36,628 nucleotides of DNA from Fidelibacterota bacterium. Lineage in GTDB: Bacteria > Fidelibacterota > Marinisomatia > Marinisomatales > TCS55. The stretch lies in NCBI GenBank assembly GCA_012964665.1, contig DTTO01000025.1, positions 1-36,628 of the forward strand, written 5' to 3'. This document shows, piece by piece, positions 1-6,955 of this stretch. The stretch's first letter is position 1, and every line of letters starts with the position of its first letter. A program made the position numbers and the translations under genes. A model generated the notes under the pieces. It saw nothing but the letters and a program-made list of their open reading frames with translations, made no database searches and was not told the DNA's origin.

Positions 1-888
1 TTGGCATTGGTGGTTATGGGCGTATCTGTTTCCATAGGTGGTGGGCAGGATATGAATATGTTCTATGGTGTCTTAATCGTTGCTGCTATCCTAGGGATCA
101 CCATGACGATTCCCATTGGTGGTGCAGATATGCCTGTAGTAATCTCATTGTTAAACTCTTATTCAGGCGTTGCTGCTGCAGCCACTGGATTTGTCCTGAT
201 GAATAATGGACTGATCATATCTGGCGCCCTGGTTGGTGCTTCAGGTTTGATCCTCACCAATATCATGTGTAAAGGAATGAATCGATCTCTGGCAAATGTA
301 ATCTTTGGCGCAGTTGGACTGGAGCAAGAATCTCTAGAAGGTTCAGGCAAGCAGATGAAAGTGAAGTCTACCACAACAGAAGAAGCGGCCATGATATTGG
401 ATGCAGCAGATAAAGTGATTATTGTGCCGGGATACGGACTGGCAGTGGCCCAAGCACAACACGCAATCCGTGAGGTCGCAGACCTGCTGGAATCCATGGG
501 GAAAAAGGTATTATATGCTATTCATCCAGTGGCAGGCCGCATGCCCGGACACATGAATGTATTGTTGGCAGAAGCAAATGTACCGTATGAACAGCTAAAA
601 GATCTGGGTGATATCAACCCGGAATTCGATGATTGTGACGTGGCCTTTGTCCTTGGTGCAAACGATGTGGTTAATCCCGCCTCCCGTCATGACACTTCCA
701 GTCCAATATACGGAATGCCCATCCTTAATGTCGACAAATCACGCACCGTAATTGTGAATAAACGTACAATGAATCCGGGGTTCGCCGGCATTCAAAATGA
801 GTTGTTTGGTTTCGATAATACGGTGATGGTATTTGGCGATGCGAAAGAAATGCTCACCGCCCTCTATAAAGATTTGAAAGAATTATAA
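1..888 (+). CDS. pntB: NAD(P) transhydrogenase subunit beta, C-terminal part
   Basis: This is the membrane subunit of proton-translocating transhydrogenase, which uses the proton gradient to move hydride from NADH to NADP+. The gene enters from the left edge. The 295 visible residues are less than two thirds of the roughly 460 usual for PntB, so the first base is not a true start. Residues 1-105 are hydrophobic membrane segments. From about residue 115 the soluble NADP-binding domain III follows, with the GYGLAVAQAQ nucleotide loop (about 144-153), the HPVAGRMPGHMNVLLAEA stretch and the GANDVVNPA motif, all typical of the family. The C-terminus (DAKEMLTALYKDLKEL) looks complete. pntA probably lies just upstream, outside the window. 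Seen: motifs and left truncation. Known: function of the family. Confidence 0.96.
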   Translation: MALVVMGVSVSIGGGQDMNMFYGVLIVAAILGITMTIPIGGADMPVVISLLNSYSGVAAAATGFVLMNNGLIISGALVGASGLILTNIMCKGMNRSLANVIFGAVGLEQESLEGSGKQMKVKSTTTEEAAMILDAADKVIIVPGYGLAVAQAQHAIREVADLLESMGKKVLYAIHPVAGRMPGHMNVLLAEANVPYEQLKDLGDINPEFDDCDVAFVLGANDVVNPASRHDTSSPIYGMPILNVDKSRTVIVNKRTMNPGFAGIQNELFGFDNTVMVFGDAKEMLTALYKDLKEL

Positions 889-959
889 TTATTCATTCCC
901 CATGGAACGATTAATGGGTGCATCACGTTTGCTTGAATAAATAAGTTCTTTACAATCTA

Positions 960-1580
960 ATGAAAAAAATATACATCAATTTTCCTATTTTAATTTTGCT
1001 GAGTTTTACAGCAATCAGTTGTCAACAAAAAGGGACTCAAAACATGCCAGATAATAAATTAGAAATAGCCACGCTTGGTGGCGGTTGCTTCTGGTGCGTC
1101 GAAGCTGTTTACGAACGGGTTGAAGGCGTCACAGACGTTGTATCGGGATATGCTGGTGGACATACAAAAAACCCCACCTACAAAGATGTTACTTCCGGGG
1201 AAACAGGCCATACAGAAGTATGCCAAATCCACTTTGATCCCGATGAGATCACTTATGATGAAATATTGAACATCTTTTGGCAGGCCCACGATCCAACCAC
1301 ATTGAATAGACAGGGCAATGACTTCGGCACCCAGTACCGGTCTGCTATTTACTACCATAATGCAAGTCAAAAAACATCGGTAATATCAGCAATAAATAAT
1401 GCAAAAAAAATGTTTAAGAATCCAATAACAACAGAAGTGGCTCCCCTGGATGTTTTCTACACAGCAGAAGTTTATCACCAGGATTATTTCGCCAATAACC
1501 CAAATGTACCTTACTGCACCTTTGTGATTGCCCCAAAAATCAATAAGTTGAAAAAAGAAGGTACAATTTGGGACAATTGA
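960..1580 (+). CDS. msrA: Peptide methionine-S-sulfoxide reductase MsrA, lipoprotein form
   Basis: MsrA reduces the S-epimer of methionine sulfoxide in oxidised proteins. The catalytic GCFWC motif is present, with the nucleophile at Cys43 and a second Cys at 46. It is followed by family signatures such as SGYAGG, GHTEVCQIHFDP and the AEVYHQDYF segment. The first 20 residues form a lipoprotein signal with lipobox TAIS-Cys21, so the enzyme is probably anchored in the envelope and repairs exported proteins. At 206 residues it is a single-domain MsrA with no MsrB fusion. No clear Shine-Dalgarno precedes the ATG, but the signal peptide fixes the start. The following acetyltransferase begins 3 bp after the stop, so the two are probably co-transcribed. 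Confidence 0.95.
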   Translation: MKKIYINFPILILLSFTAISCQQKGTQNMPDNKLEIATLGGGCFWCVEAVYERVEGVTDVVSGYAGGHTKNPTYKDVTSGETGHTEVCQIHFDPDEITYDEILNIFWQAHDPTTLNRQGNDFGTQYRSAIYYHNASQKTSVISAINNAKKMFKNPITTEVAPLDVFYTAEVYHQDYFANNPNVPYCTFVIAPKINKLKKEGTIWDN

Positions 1581-1583
1581 CCC

Positions 1584-2093
1584 TTGCCTGTTTTAGAAAC
1601 AGACCGGTTAATTTTATCTGAATTAAAGCCCGAGGATGGTCCATTCATTCTCGGGCTTTTAAATGATCCTGACTTCCTAACGCATATTGGCGATAAAGGG
1701 GTTCAAAACCTGGATGATGCTGTCCATTATATTGAAACCGGCCCACGTACCAATTATGCTGACCATGGCCATGGTCTTTATAAAGTGAGTTTAAAAGATG
1801 GCACTCCCATCGGAATATGTGGTTTACTACAGCGAGATAATTTGGATGACCCGGATATTGGTTTTGCCACCCTACCAGGATTCAGGAAAAATGGATATAC
1901 ATTGGAGGCGGCAAAAGCAGCTATAAAAGATGGATTCGATCGATTCAATTATAAGCGAATAGTAGGTATCACGTCTAAGGAGAATGACGCCTCAATACGG
2001 TTATTGGAAAAATTAGGGTTATTTTATGAAGGGATGGTCCAGATTGATCCGAATAGTGAACCAATCCAATTATACGCTATACATTTCAGTTAG
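1584..2093 (+). CDS. GNAT family N-acetyltransferase (RimJ/RimL-like)
   Basis: This 169-residue protein has the full GNAT layout of the RimJ/RimL type. The opening VLETDRLILSELKPEDG is typical of these N-terminal or small-molecule acetyltransferases. The acetyl-CoA binding region is around GFATLPGFRKNGYTLEAAKA (about residues 91-110), and the late NDASIRLLEKLGLFYEGM segment (about 134-151) is the common C-terminal signature. The substrate cannot be read from sequence. Translation starts at a TTG, 3 bp after the msrA stop. No ATG fits, and this start gives the standard family N-terminus. The last 8 bp overlap the convergent serC gene. Confidence 0.88.
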   Translation: MPVLETDRLILSELKPEDGPFILGLLNDPDFLTHIGDKGVQNLDDAVHYIETGPRTNYADHGHGLYKVSLKDGTPIGICGLLQRDNLDDPDIGFATLPGFRKNGYTLEAAKAAIKDGFDRFNYKRIVGITSKENDASIRLLEKLGLFYEGMVQIDPNSEPIQLYAIHFS

Positions 2094-3162
2094 TCTGATA
2101 TTCTTGCATAGCGTGGATCAAAGCATCCACACCGGCTTCAGGCATAGCATTATAAATCGACGCACGGAAACCTCCTACCGATCGATGGCCTTTTAGGGTC
2201 TTTAATCCCCGATGATCGCAAAAAGATAAAAAGTCTGCCTCATCTCCCCCATCTGCAAACACAAATGGTACATTCATAAGGGAACGGTCTTCCAGAGCAA
2301 CAGGGCTGATGAATAAAGGGTTTCGTTCTATTTCATCGTAAAGCTTTTTGGCTTTTCGTTCATTTTTTTCTGCCATGGCTTCTACACCACCATTTTCTTT
2401 AAGCCAACTCAAGGTTCGGTTCACAGCGTAAATAGACATAACTGGAGGAGTATTAAACATCGAGCTTTTATCCATTTGAGTTTGATAATTCATCATCGTT
2501 GGAATGGTTCGGTCGACTTTTCCTAGTATATCACCCCGGATAATTACCAGGGTGACTCCAGCTGGACCCATATTCTTCTGTGCACCCGCATAAATCAATC
2601 CGAATTGGGACACATCAATGGGACGACTAAAAATATCAGATGACATATCCGCTACCAAATAGCCATCTGCATTAATTGGCTTCGGGTATGAATACCATTG
2701 TGTGCCATAGATCGTATTATTGCTGGTGACATGTAAATAAACTGCAGCTTCACTTTGGTTTAGTTCTTTTGGAATATGATTGTGCACTGATTCCTTGGAT
2801 GAACAGGCCACATTTACATTCCCATACAACTGAGCTTCTTTAATGGCTTTGGCTGACCACGCGCCCGTATCCGTATAGTCAGCGGTTTGATTCTCACCTA
2901 ACAAGTTCATGGGGATCATTGCAAATTGAAGAGATGCACCTCCTTGCAGAAAAAGCACATAATATTGATCGGGAACCTGTAATAATACACGAACCAAGTT
3001 TTCTGTTTCTGCTACCATATCCATTACCGGTTTTGAACGGTGACTCATTTCCATTAGGCTTATGCCATGGCCTTGATAATCGATAGCAGCCTTGGATGTG
3101 GCTTCCAATACGGTTGAATCCAAAACGGCTGGTCCTGCACTGAAATTGTATATTTTTGACAT
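2086..3162 (-). CDS. serC: Phosphoserine aminotransferase
   Basis: SerC is a PLP enzyme that converts 3-phosphohydroxypyruvate to phosphoserine in serine biosynthesis. The protein opens with YNFSAGPAVL, the SerC hallmark, and carries GISLMEMSHRS and the PLP-lysine motif YAGAQKNMGPAGVT (Lys196 counted from the chosen start). The C-terminal HRSVGGFRASIYNAMP matches phosphate-binding residues of the family. The open frame extends four codons further to a TTG at 3174, but I chose the ATG at 3162 because it gives the conserved start and the normal length of about 358 residues. A strong hairpin at 3219-3246 separates it from the upstream sigma-factor operon, so serC probably has its own promoter in the roughly 55 bp between. 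Confidence 0.95.
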   Translation of the reverse strand: MSKIYNFSAGPAVLDSTVLEATSKAAIDYQGHGISLMEMSHRSKPVMDMVAETENLVRVLLQVPDQYYVLFLQGGASLQFAMIPMNLLGENQTADYTDTGAWSAKAIKEAQLYGNVNVACSSKESVHNHIPKELNQSEAAVYLHVTSNNTIYGTQWYSYPKPINADGYLVADMSSDIFSRPIDVSQFGLIYAGAQKNMGPAGVTLVIIRGDILGKVDRTIPTMMNYQTQMDKSSMFNTPPVMSIYAVNRTLSWLKENGGVEAMAEKNERKAKKLYDEIERNPLFISPVALEDRSLMNVPFVFADGGDEADFLSFCDHRGLKTLKGHRSVGGFRASIYNAMPEAGVDALIHAMQEYQTN

Positions 3163-3218
3163 GTAATGACTCAAATGGGAGGATAGAAATTATATCGACT
3201 TCCCTATCCAACTAAAAT

Positions 3219-3246
3219 AAAAAACCCCCGATTTCGGGGGGTTTTT
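3219..3246. terminator. Rho-independent terminator after the Spy/anti-sigma/sigma operon
   Basis: The arms CCCCCGA (3225-3231) and TCGGGGG (3234-3240) pair perfectly, with an A run on one side and a T run on the other, so the hairpin can work in both directions. It lies just past the 3' end of the Spy-like gene and before serC on the same strand. It therefore most likely ends the ECF operon transcript. Confidence 0.9.
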
Positions 3247-3267
3247 ATTGGAGAGGTTACTTATAGA

Positions 3268-3774
3268 TTAAAATCTTCGTTTTCCTTTTGGGTTACCACC
3301 ACGCATCGGCGGCTTATACCGTTCTTTCATGCGAGCTTGTACTTGATCTCTCATATAGGGTTCAAACATCATGAATTTGACTTGCTGTGTTGGATCCAGG
3401 ATATCGCCCGATTTTTTAATAAAATCGATGCGGGTTTTAATCTTTTTCTGTTCAAAGGACTCTACCTTATTTAACAATTTGTTGACTTCAGATTTGGAAA
3501 TTTGATCGCCTTTTTTCACTTTAGCAAATGTGGGGCTAAATAATTCTTTTTCTTCTTTACGGATTTCCAGTACTTGTTTTTGATGGAGCCGCATGCTGGG
3601 AAAGAATTTTTCAGCTTGTTCTTCACTCAGTTCAAGATGGTCCGTCAATTCCCAGATCATCATCATTTTCATACGATCACTATACTGCCCTCCCGGGCCT
3701 CTTGGTCTGCCTGGCTGGGCAAACGCAAAACTCATGATCATAAAAGATAGTGCTGCTATAACTATTTTCTTCAT
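3268..3774 (-). CDS. Spy/CpxP-like periplasmic protein, putative sensor of the ECF module
   Basis: This 168-residue exported protein has a signal peptide (residues 1-19, AFA cleavage site) and a mostly helical, highly charged body. Two LTxxQ-like motifs, LELSEEQ (47-53) and LDPTQQ (126-131), place it in the Spy/CpxP/CnrX class of periplasmic chaperones and stress or metal sensors. The segment just before the first motif is methionine-rich (DRMKMMMIWELTDHLEL), and the C-terminus is basic and proline/glycine-rich. Its start overlaps the anti-sigma stop by 4 bp, so translation is coupled. Position after a sigma and an anti-sigma gene recalls cnrYXH, where CnrX binds metal and controls sigma release. 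A sensor role is inference. The protein could instead be a chaperone output of the system. Confidence 0.75.
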   Translation of the reverse strand: MKKIVIAALSFMIMSFAFAQPGRPRGPGGQYSDRMKMMMIWELTDHLELSEEQAEKFFPSMRLHQKQVLEIRKEEKELFSPTFAKVKKGDQISKSEVNKLLNKVESFEQKKIKTRIDFIKKSGDILDPTQQVKFMMFEPYMRDQVQARMKERYKPPMRGGNPKGKRRF

Positions 3775-4151
3775 TCGGTTTCCTCCTCATGCATTGTTAC
3801 AACCGGTTCAAATTCTATTTCATCTAAAAATGCCAGTGTTTCCCAGATATCGTCACTGTTATCAACCAAATACACGGCTAAATCATAAACGAATTCTTCT
3901 GTTTCTGCATCCATCGTCTCTACTGGAATCAAATCCGTGGATGCATACACCATCGGGTCATCGGTTAACTGGCTTGATGTAATCATACCAAGGACAACCA
4001 CAATAGCCGCAGACGTTACACCATGAATAAAACCCATTTTCCGTTGCTGACGTTTCTGGCGTTCACCGTGCAATTTTTCTAAAAAGGCATCTCCATCAGG
4101 CGCAGAAAACTGCGACTTAGCAATACCTTGAAATTGTTTTTCAATATTCAT
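3771..4151 (-). CDS. Membrane-anchored anti-sigma factor, putative
   Basis: The protein has 126 residues and one membrane-spanning segment at about residues 43-58 (VTSAAIVVVLGMITSS). Before it lies a short, basic, helical cytoplasmic part that would bind the sigma factor. After it lies an acidic periplasmic tail (about 62-126, net strongly negative). There is no cysteine at all, so it is not a zinc-binding (ZAS) anti-sigma factor. Size, topology and position support the assignment more than sequence similarity does: it starts 3 bp after the ECF sigma stop and overlaps the Spy-like gene by 4 bp. Known systems of this shape include CnrY and other short ECF antagonists. The target sigma is inferred to be the adjacent one. 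Confidence 0.65.
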   Translation of the reverse strand: MNIEKQFQGIAKSQFSAPDGDAFLEKLHGERQKRQQRKMGFIHGVTSAAIVVVLGMITSSQLTDDPMVYASTDLIPVETMDAETEEFVYDLAVYLVDNSDDIWETLAFLDEIEFEPVVTMHEEETE

Positions 4152-4154
4152 TAT

Positions 4155-4676
4155 TCAATTCTCAAATTTTTCTTTTAATGCCTTAACTGCATGGTGATAG
4201 TTCACCTTGGCTGAATTCTCACTGATTCCCATAATATTGGATATTTCCCTGTAAGGCATTTCCTGGGATATCCGCATCGTTACAACCATCCTTTGTCTGG
4301 GAGGTAATAGGCTAATTGCATCCCATAATTCTTTTCTACGCCACTCATCCTCAAGACTGGTATCCATATAGCCCTGGTCCGGGGCCTGATCCAGGTGGAG
4401 CAGGTTACGCCACTTGTTGCGTCGAAGATATGTATTGGACATATTGATATTCGCCCGGAACAAATAAGTTTTGAATTTTGATTCAAATCGAAATTTTTTA
4501 AGTGCTTTATACATTTTGATAAATACATCCTGGGCCAGATCTTCTGCCTCCACTTCATCAGATGTGAATTTAATGAAAAATCCATACGTTTCAGAAAGAT
4601 GTCGTTTAACAAGTTCATCAAAAGCATCATTGTTTCCATCCTGAAATTCCCTGATCAGTTCGTGATCTGTTTTCAT
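4155..4676 (-). CDS. ECF-type RNA polymerase sigma factor
   Basis: This is a 173-residue sigma factor with only regions 2 and 4, typical of the extracytoplasmic-function group. Region 2 contains DELVKRHLSETYGFF and the conserved EDLAQDVFIKMYKALKKF helix (about residues 44-62), followed by FKTYLFRANINMSNTYLRR. Region 4 runs from about 118 (ISLLPPRQRMVVTMR) through the helix-turn-helix MPYREISNIMGISENSAKVNYHHAVKALK. It is the first gene of a tight sigma/anti-sigma/Spy operon. A possible ECF promoter (TTTAACTT, 15 nt, GTC) lies about 15 bp before the start codon, suggesting autoregulation with a very short leader. I see no Shine-Dalgarno before the ATG. The inducing signal is unknown; envelope stress or metal is likely from the partners. 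Confidence 0.92.
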   Translation of the reverse strand: MKTDHELIREFQDGNNDAFDELVKRHLSETYGFFIKFTSDEVEAEDLAQDVFIKMYKALKKFRFESKFKTYLFRANINMSNTYLRRNKWRNLLHLDQAPDQGYMDTSLEDEWRRKELWDAISLLPPRQRMVVTMRISQEMPYREISNIMGISENSAKVNYHHAVKALKEKFEN

Positions 4677-4687
4677 GCATTTTCTAT

Positions 4688-4716
4688 TTAGACAAGGATT
4701 AACTTAAAAAGTTAAA
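4688..4716 (-). promoter_or_regulatory. Candidate ECF promoter of the sigma operon
   Basis: Reading the minus strand, TTTAACTT (4716 to 4709) is followed after 15 nt by GTCTAA (4693 to 4688). This resembles the -35 AAC and -10 GTC/TCTAA elements of many ECF promoters. A related element lies upstream of each LTxxQ lipoprotein gene. The box is also part of an AT-rich inverted repeat (4700-4705 with 4709-4714), so part of the match may be chance in AT-rich DNA. The assignment is inference. Confidence 0.35.
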
Positions 4717-4721
4717 CTTTT

Positions 4722-4766
4722 ATTACAAAAAAAAGAGGCTATCCCAAATAAATGAAATAGCCTCTT
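4722..4766 (-). terminator. Rho-independent terminator after the first LTxxQ lipoprotein gene
   Basis: On the minus strand the arm AAGAGGCTAT (4757-4766) pairs with ATAGCCTCTT (4733-4742) across a 14-nt loop and is followed by an uninterrupted run of eight or more T. It sits 25 bp past the stop of the lipoprotein gene ending at 4791 and isolates that gene from the sigma operon. Confidence 0.92.
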
Positions 4767-4790
4767 CAAAATCCTAATAATTAGGGTAGA

Positions 4791-5744
4791 TTATCGAGAT
4801 CCGCCAGTGTTACCGCCTTTGTCACCTCGTTTGTCGCCGCAATGTTTGGAATACTGCATACCTAACGCTGTGTATATCTTTATGATCTCAATTTGTTTAT
4901 CGCTGAATAGTGCTTCAATTTTACTATTGCGATCGGCAATCAGTTGTTTTAGCGCATCTTTTAAATCTTCTCTACTCATCTCCTCAGCTTTTGCTTTTTC
5001 CATCAATGTTCTTTGCGCCTCACCTGATTCATTATTGATGGTTTCCAATCCGGATTCCTGATCTGGTGTCATTTCTAATGCACTAACCATGGCATCGTGA
5101 GCAGCTTTTCTCATTTCTTCCATCTTCTGCTTCATCTTTGCCTGCATTTCTTCGAGTCTTTGTTTTTGTTCATCCGTTAGGAGAGCTTCAATTTCTGCTC
5201 GCATGGCTGCTTCCAAGGCCTCTAATTCAGCTCTCGCTGCATCTCTATCTAAAGTGCCATCTTTCGCCTTTTTCATTACTTCTTCCATCTGTCCTTTATA
5301 AGAGTCCATAATGGATTTAAGAGCCTCTCTCTGCGCTTCGTCTAAGAGAGCGAAAACCGCCCGAAGGTCCATACCACCTTTATCACCGCCTGGGCCTCCA
5401 CGTGCTTTGGCATCCATGCCACCGCCATATAAATAGGGTACGTTGTTGTCATCCATCCATCCGAAAAGTCTTTCTTTTTCTTCATTAGAAAGTTTACCCT
5501 GCATTTCTGCAGAAACTTTCCATAGGAAGGCAGGATCACGGCGATGCCTACCATCTTTTCCATGACGATTTAGCGCATCATTGAGTGCATTGATGCTACT
5601 TTTACTCAGACCGATATCAGTATCCAAACCATCAGAAAAGGCCTGTAGTTCAGGATCATCTAAAAGGATATCTTCCTTCATCAATTTTTCGCAACCAATC
5701 GTTGCAAACAAAGCGACCATGAGAAGTGAAATTAATTTTTTCAT
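4791..5744 (-). CDS. LTxxQ-motif lipoprotein A (tandem Spy-like repeats)
   Basis: I do not recognise a named family, but the architecture is readable. I chose the ATG at 5744, not the longer frame to 5777, because it follows an AAAGG ribosome site and gives a clean lipoprotein signal (lipobox ATIG-Cys18). The 317-residue protein is almost entirely charged helix. Four LTxxQ-like motifs occur: LLDEAQ (Gln138), LLTDEQ (Gln193), MTPDQ (Gln229) and FSDKQ (Gln284), spaced 55, 36 and 55 residues. This looks like two Spy-like units in tandem. An N-terminal block of about 80 residues (PELQAF, LNRHG, AFLWKVSAEM) is shared with the neighbouring paralog. A Gly/Lys-rich linker (108-125) and a Gly-rich tail flank the repeats. 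It has its own promoter and terminator. A role in envelope protein protection or metal binding is only inference. Confidence 0.8.
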   Translation of the reverse strand: MKKLISLLMVALFATIGCEKLMKEDILLDDPELQAFSDGLDTDIGLSKSSINALNDALNRHGKDGRHRRDPAFLWKVSAEMQGKLSNEEKERLFGWMDDNNVPYLYGGGMDAKARGGPGGDKGGMDLRAVFALLDEAQREALKSIMDSYKGQMEEVMKKAKDGTLDRDAARAELEALEAAMRAEIEALLTDEQKQRLEEMQAKMKQKMEEMRKAAHDAMVSALEMTPDQESGLETINNESGEAQRTLMEKAKAEEMSREDLKDALKQLIADRNSKIEALFSDKQIEIIKIYTALGMQYSKHCGDKRGDKGGNTGGSR

Positions 5745-5784
5745 TGGTATACCTTTATTTAATATAGCTTTGGTCATTATATGT

Positions 5785-5814
5785 TTTGACGCCTGCTATA
5801 CTTCAGAAGTTAAA
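5785..5814 (-). promoter_or_regulatory. Candidate ECF promoter of lipoprotein A
   Basis: On the minus strand TTTAACTT (5814 to 5807) is followed after 16 nt by GTCAAA (5790 to 5785), close to the arrangement in front of the adjacent sigma gene. It would leave a leader of about 35 nt that holds the AAAGG ribosome site. The nucleotides just after the box (CTGAAGTATA) also resemble the sigma promoter (TTTAAGTTAA). Confidence 0.4.
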
Positions 5815-5830
5815 AATAATTTCATATTAT

Positions 5831-5871
5831 AAAAAAGGGCCGTCCCAATTCATTATAGGACGGCCCTTTTT
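5831..5871. terminator. Bidirectional terminator after lipoprotein B
   Basis: AAAAAAGGGCCGTCC (5831-5845 region) pairs with GGACGGCCCTTTTT (5858-5871), forming a long GC-rich stem with A and T tracts outside. It lies about 25 bp past the stop of the gene ending at 5897 and upstream of the next lipoprotein promoter on the same strand, so the two paralogs are separate transcripts. Confidence 0.93.
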
Positions 5872-5896
5872 AATCAATTACAATTTGTAAAGGGTT

Positions 5897-6832
5897 TTAG
5901 CCACTTTTACTGCCACCACGCTTTCCGCCTTTTTTACCTTTTTTACCTTTGTGTTTTTTCATTCGTAATGAAAGAGCTTTATGAATTTTAATAATCTCTA
6001 ATTGACTATCGTCGAAAATGCCTAACATTTTTTCATTTTTTGCGGCAAAAATATTTTTTAGTCCTTCTCTTAGTGTATCTTTATCGATATCACCATTTTT
6101 TGATTTTTCAAATAGAGCTTTAGCTGCATCTCTTGCTTCCTGATGAGCTGCATCAAATGCAGTTAATTGATCAGTCGTCATTCCAAGCACGGCTACCTTT
6201 ACAGCTTTGGTTGAATCTCTATAAGCCTTGCGTTTTTCTTTACGATCAGCTTTATTTTGCTCAAGTTGAGCTTTTTGTTCATCGGTGAGGAGCGCATCGA
6301 TCTCGGCTTTCAATGCCTCTCTTAAGGCATCCTTTTGAGCTTTGGCATCTTCTTTAGAAAGTGTACCATCTTTCACCTGCTCATGAATTGCTTTGAATCT
6401 TTCTTTATATGCAACCTTGATAGCTTTAAAGGTTACTTTTTGGTCATCCGTCAATACTTTATTAATTCCACTAAAATAACTTTTACCTTTTTTTCCTTTT
6501 TTACCTTTTGAACTACCAAATAATGGAATTTCTTTTTCATCCATCTTTTCGAAAAGCCGCGCTTTTTCTTCATCGGATAATTCGACTGCCAGTTCACCAG
6601 CTACTTTCCATAAAAAGCCGGGTTCACGATGTTTTCCTTTACGTCCGTGTCTATTCAAAACATCATTTACTGCACTGGCAGATGATTCACTCAGACCAAG
6701 ATCTGAAGATAATTCTTTAGCGAAGTCTTGCAGCTCAGGGCTATCTAGTTCTGCTGCATTATCCAGCATGGGGTTATCACACCCTACGGCGAAAAGTAAA
6801 AATGTTGAGATTGGCAATATGAGTCGTTTCAT
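5897..6832 (-). CDS. LTxxQ-motif lipoprotein B (paralog of A)
   Basis: This 311-residue lipoprotein starts at the ATG at 6832 (AAAGGA ribosome site, lipobox AVG-Cys18); the frame's longer extension to 6895 is not needed. It is a diverged copy of the neighbour at 4791-5744. They share the N-terminal block (SPELQDF, LNRHG, GFLWKVAGEL, LSDEEKARLF), the central helices and the LEIIKIHKAL end. Its four LTxxQ-like glutamines are at 131, 186, 222 and 277, giving exactly the same 55/36/55 spacing. It differs by being very basic, with KGKKGKKGK at 109-117 and a KKHKGKKGKKGGKRGG tail (292-307), where the paralog is glycine-rich and less charged. The basic tails could bind nucleic acid, LPS or acidic polymers. 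Function is not established. Confidence 0.8.
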   Translation of the reverse strand: MKRLILPISTFLLFAVGCDNPMLDNAAELDSPELQDFAKELSSDLGLSESSASAVNDVLNRHGRKGKHREPGFLWKVAGELAVELSDEEKARLFEKMDEKEIPLFGSSKGKKGKKGKSYFSGINKVLTDDQKVTFKAIKVAYKERFKAIHEQVKDGTLSKEDAKAQKDALREALKAEIDALLTDEQKAQLEQNKADRKEKRKAYRDSTKAVKVAVLGMTTDQLTAFDAAHQEARDAAKALFEKSKNGDIDKDTLREGLKNIFAAKNEKMLGIFDDSQLEIIKIHKALSLRMKKHKGKKGKKGGKRGGSKSG

Positions 6833-6878
6833 GATATAATTCCTTTTTGTGCTGTTTCGAAGTGTTTCATTTAGCCAA

Positions 6879-6908
6879 TTAGATACGTTAATCAATAATA
6901 AAGTTAAA
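6879..6908 (-). promoter_or_regulatory. Candidate ECF promoter of lipoprotein B
   Basis: On the minus strand TTTAACTT (6908 to 6901) is followed after 14 nt by GTATCTAA (6886 to 6879). The spacing to TCTAA is 17 nt, near that in front of the sigma gene (16 nt). This is the weakest of the three matches because the -10 reads GTA, not GTC. The same gap also has to carry the start region of the rightward helicase gene. Confidence 0.3.
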
Positions 6909-6955
6909 AAACTTATTAAAAATAAACGGATAATCGACGAAATATTTTTTATCAG

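Noticed and set aside
899-918. CCCAT...ATGGG hairpin after pntB as a terminator.
   Set aside because: Five base pairs, 10-nt loop and no T run; too weak to call.
3163-3174. TTG at 3174 as the serC start.
   Set aside because: The ATG at 3162 gives the conserved family N-terminus.
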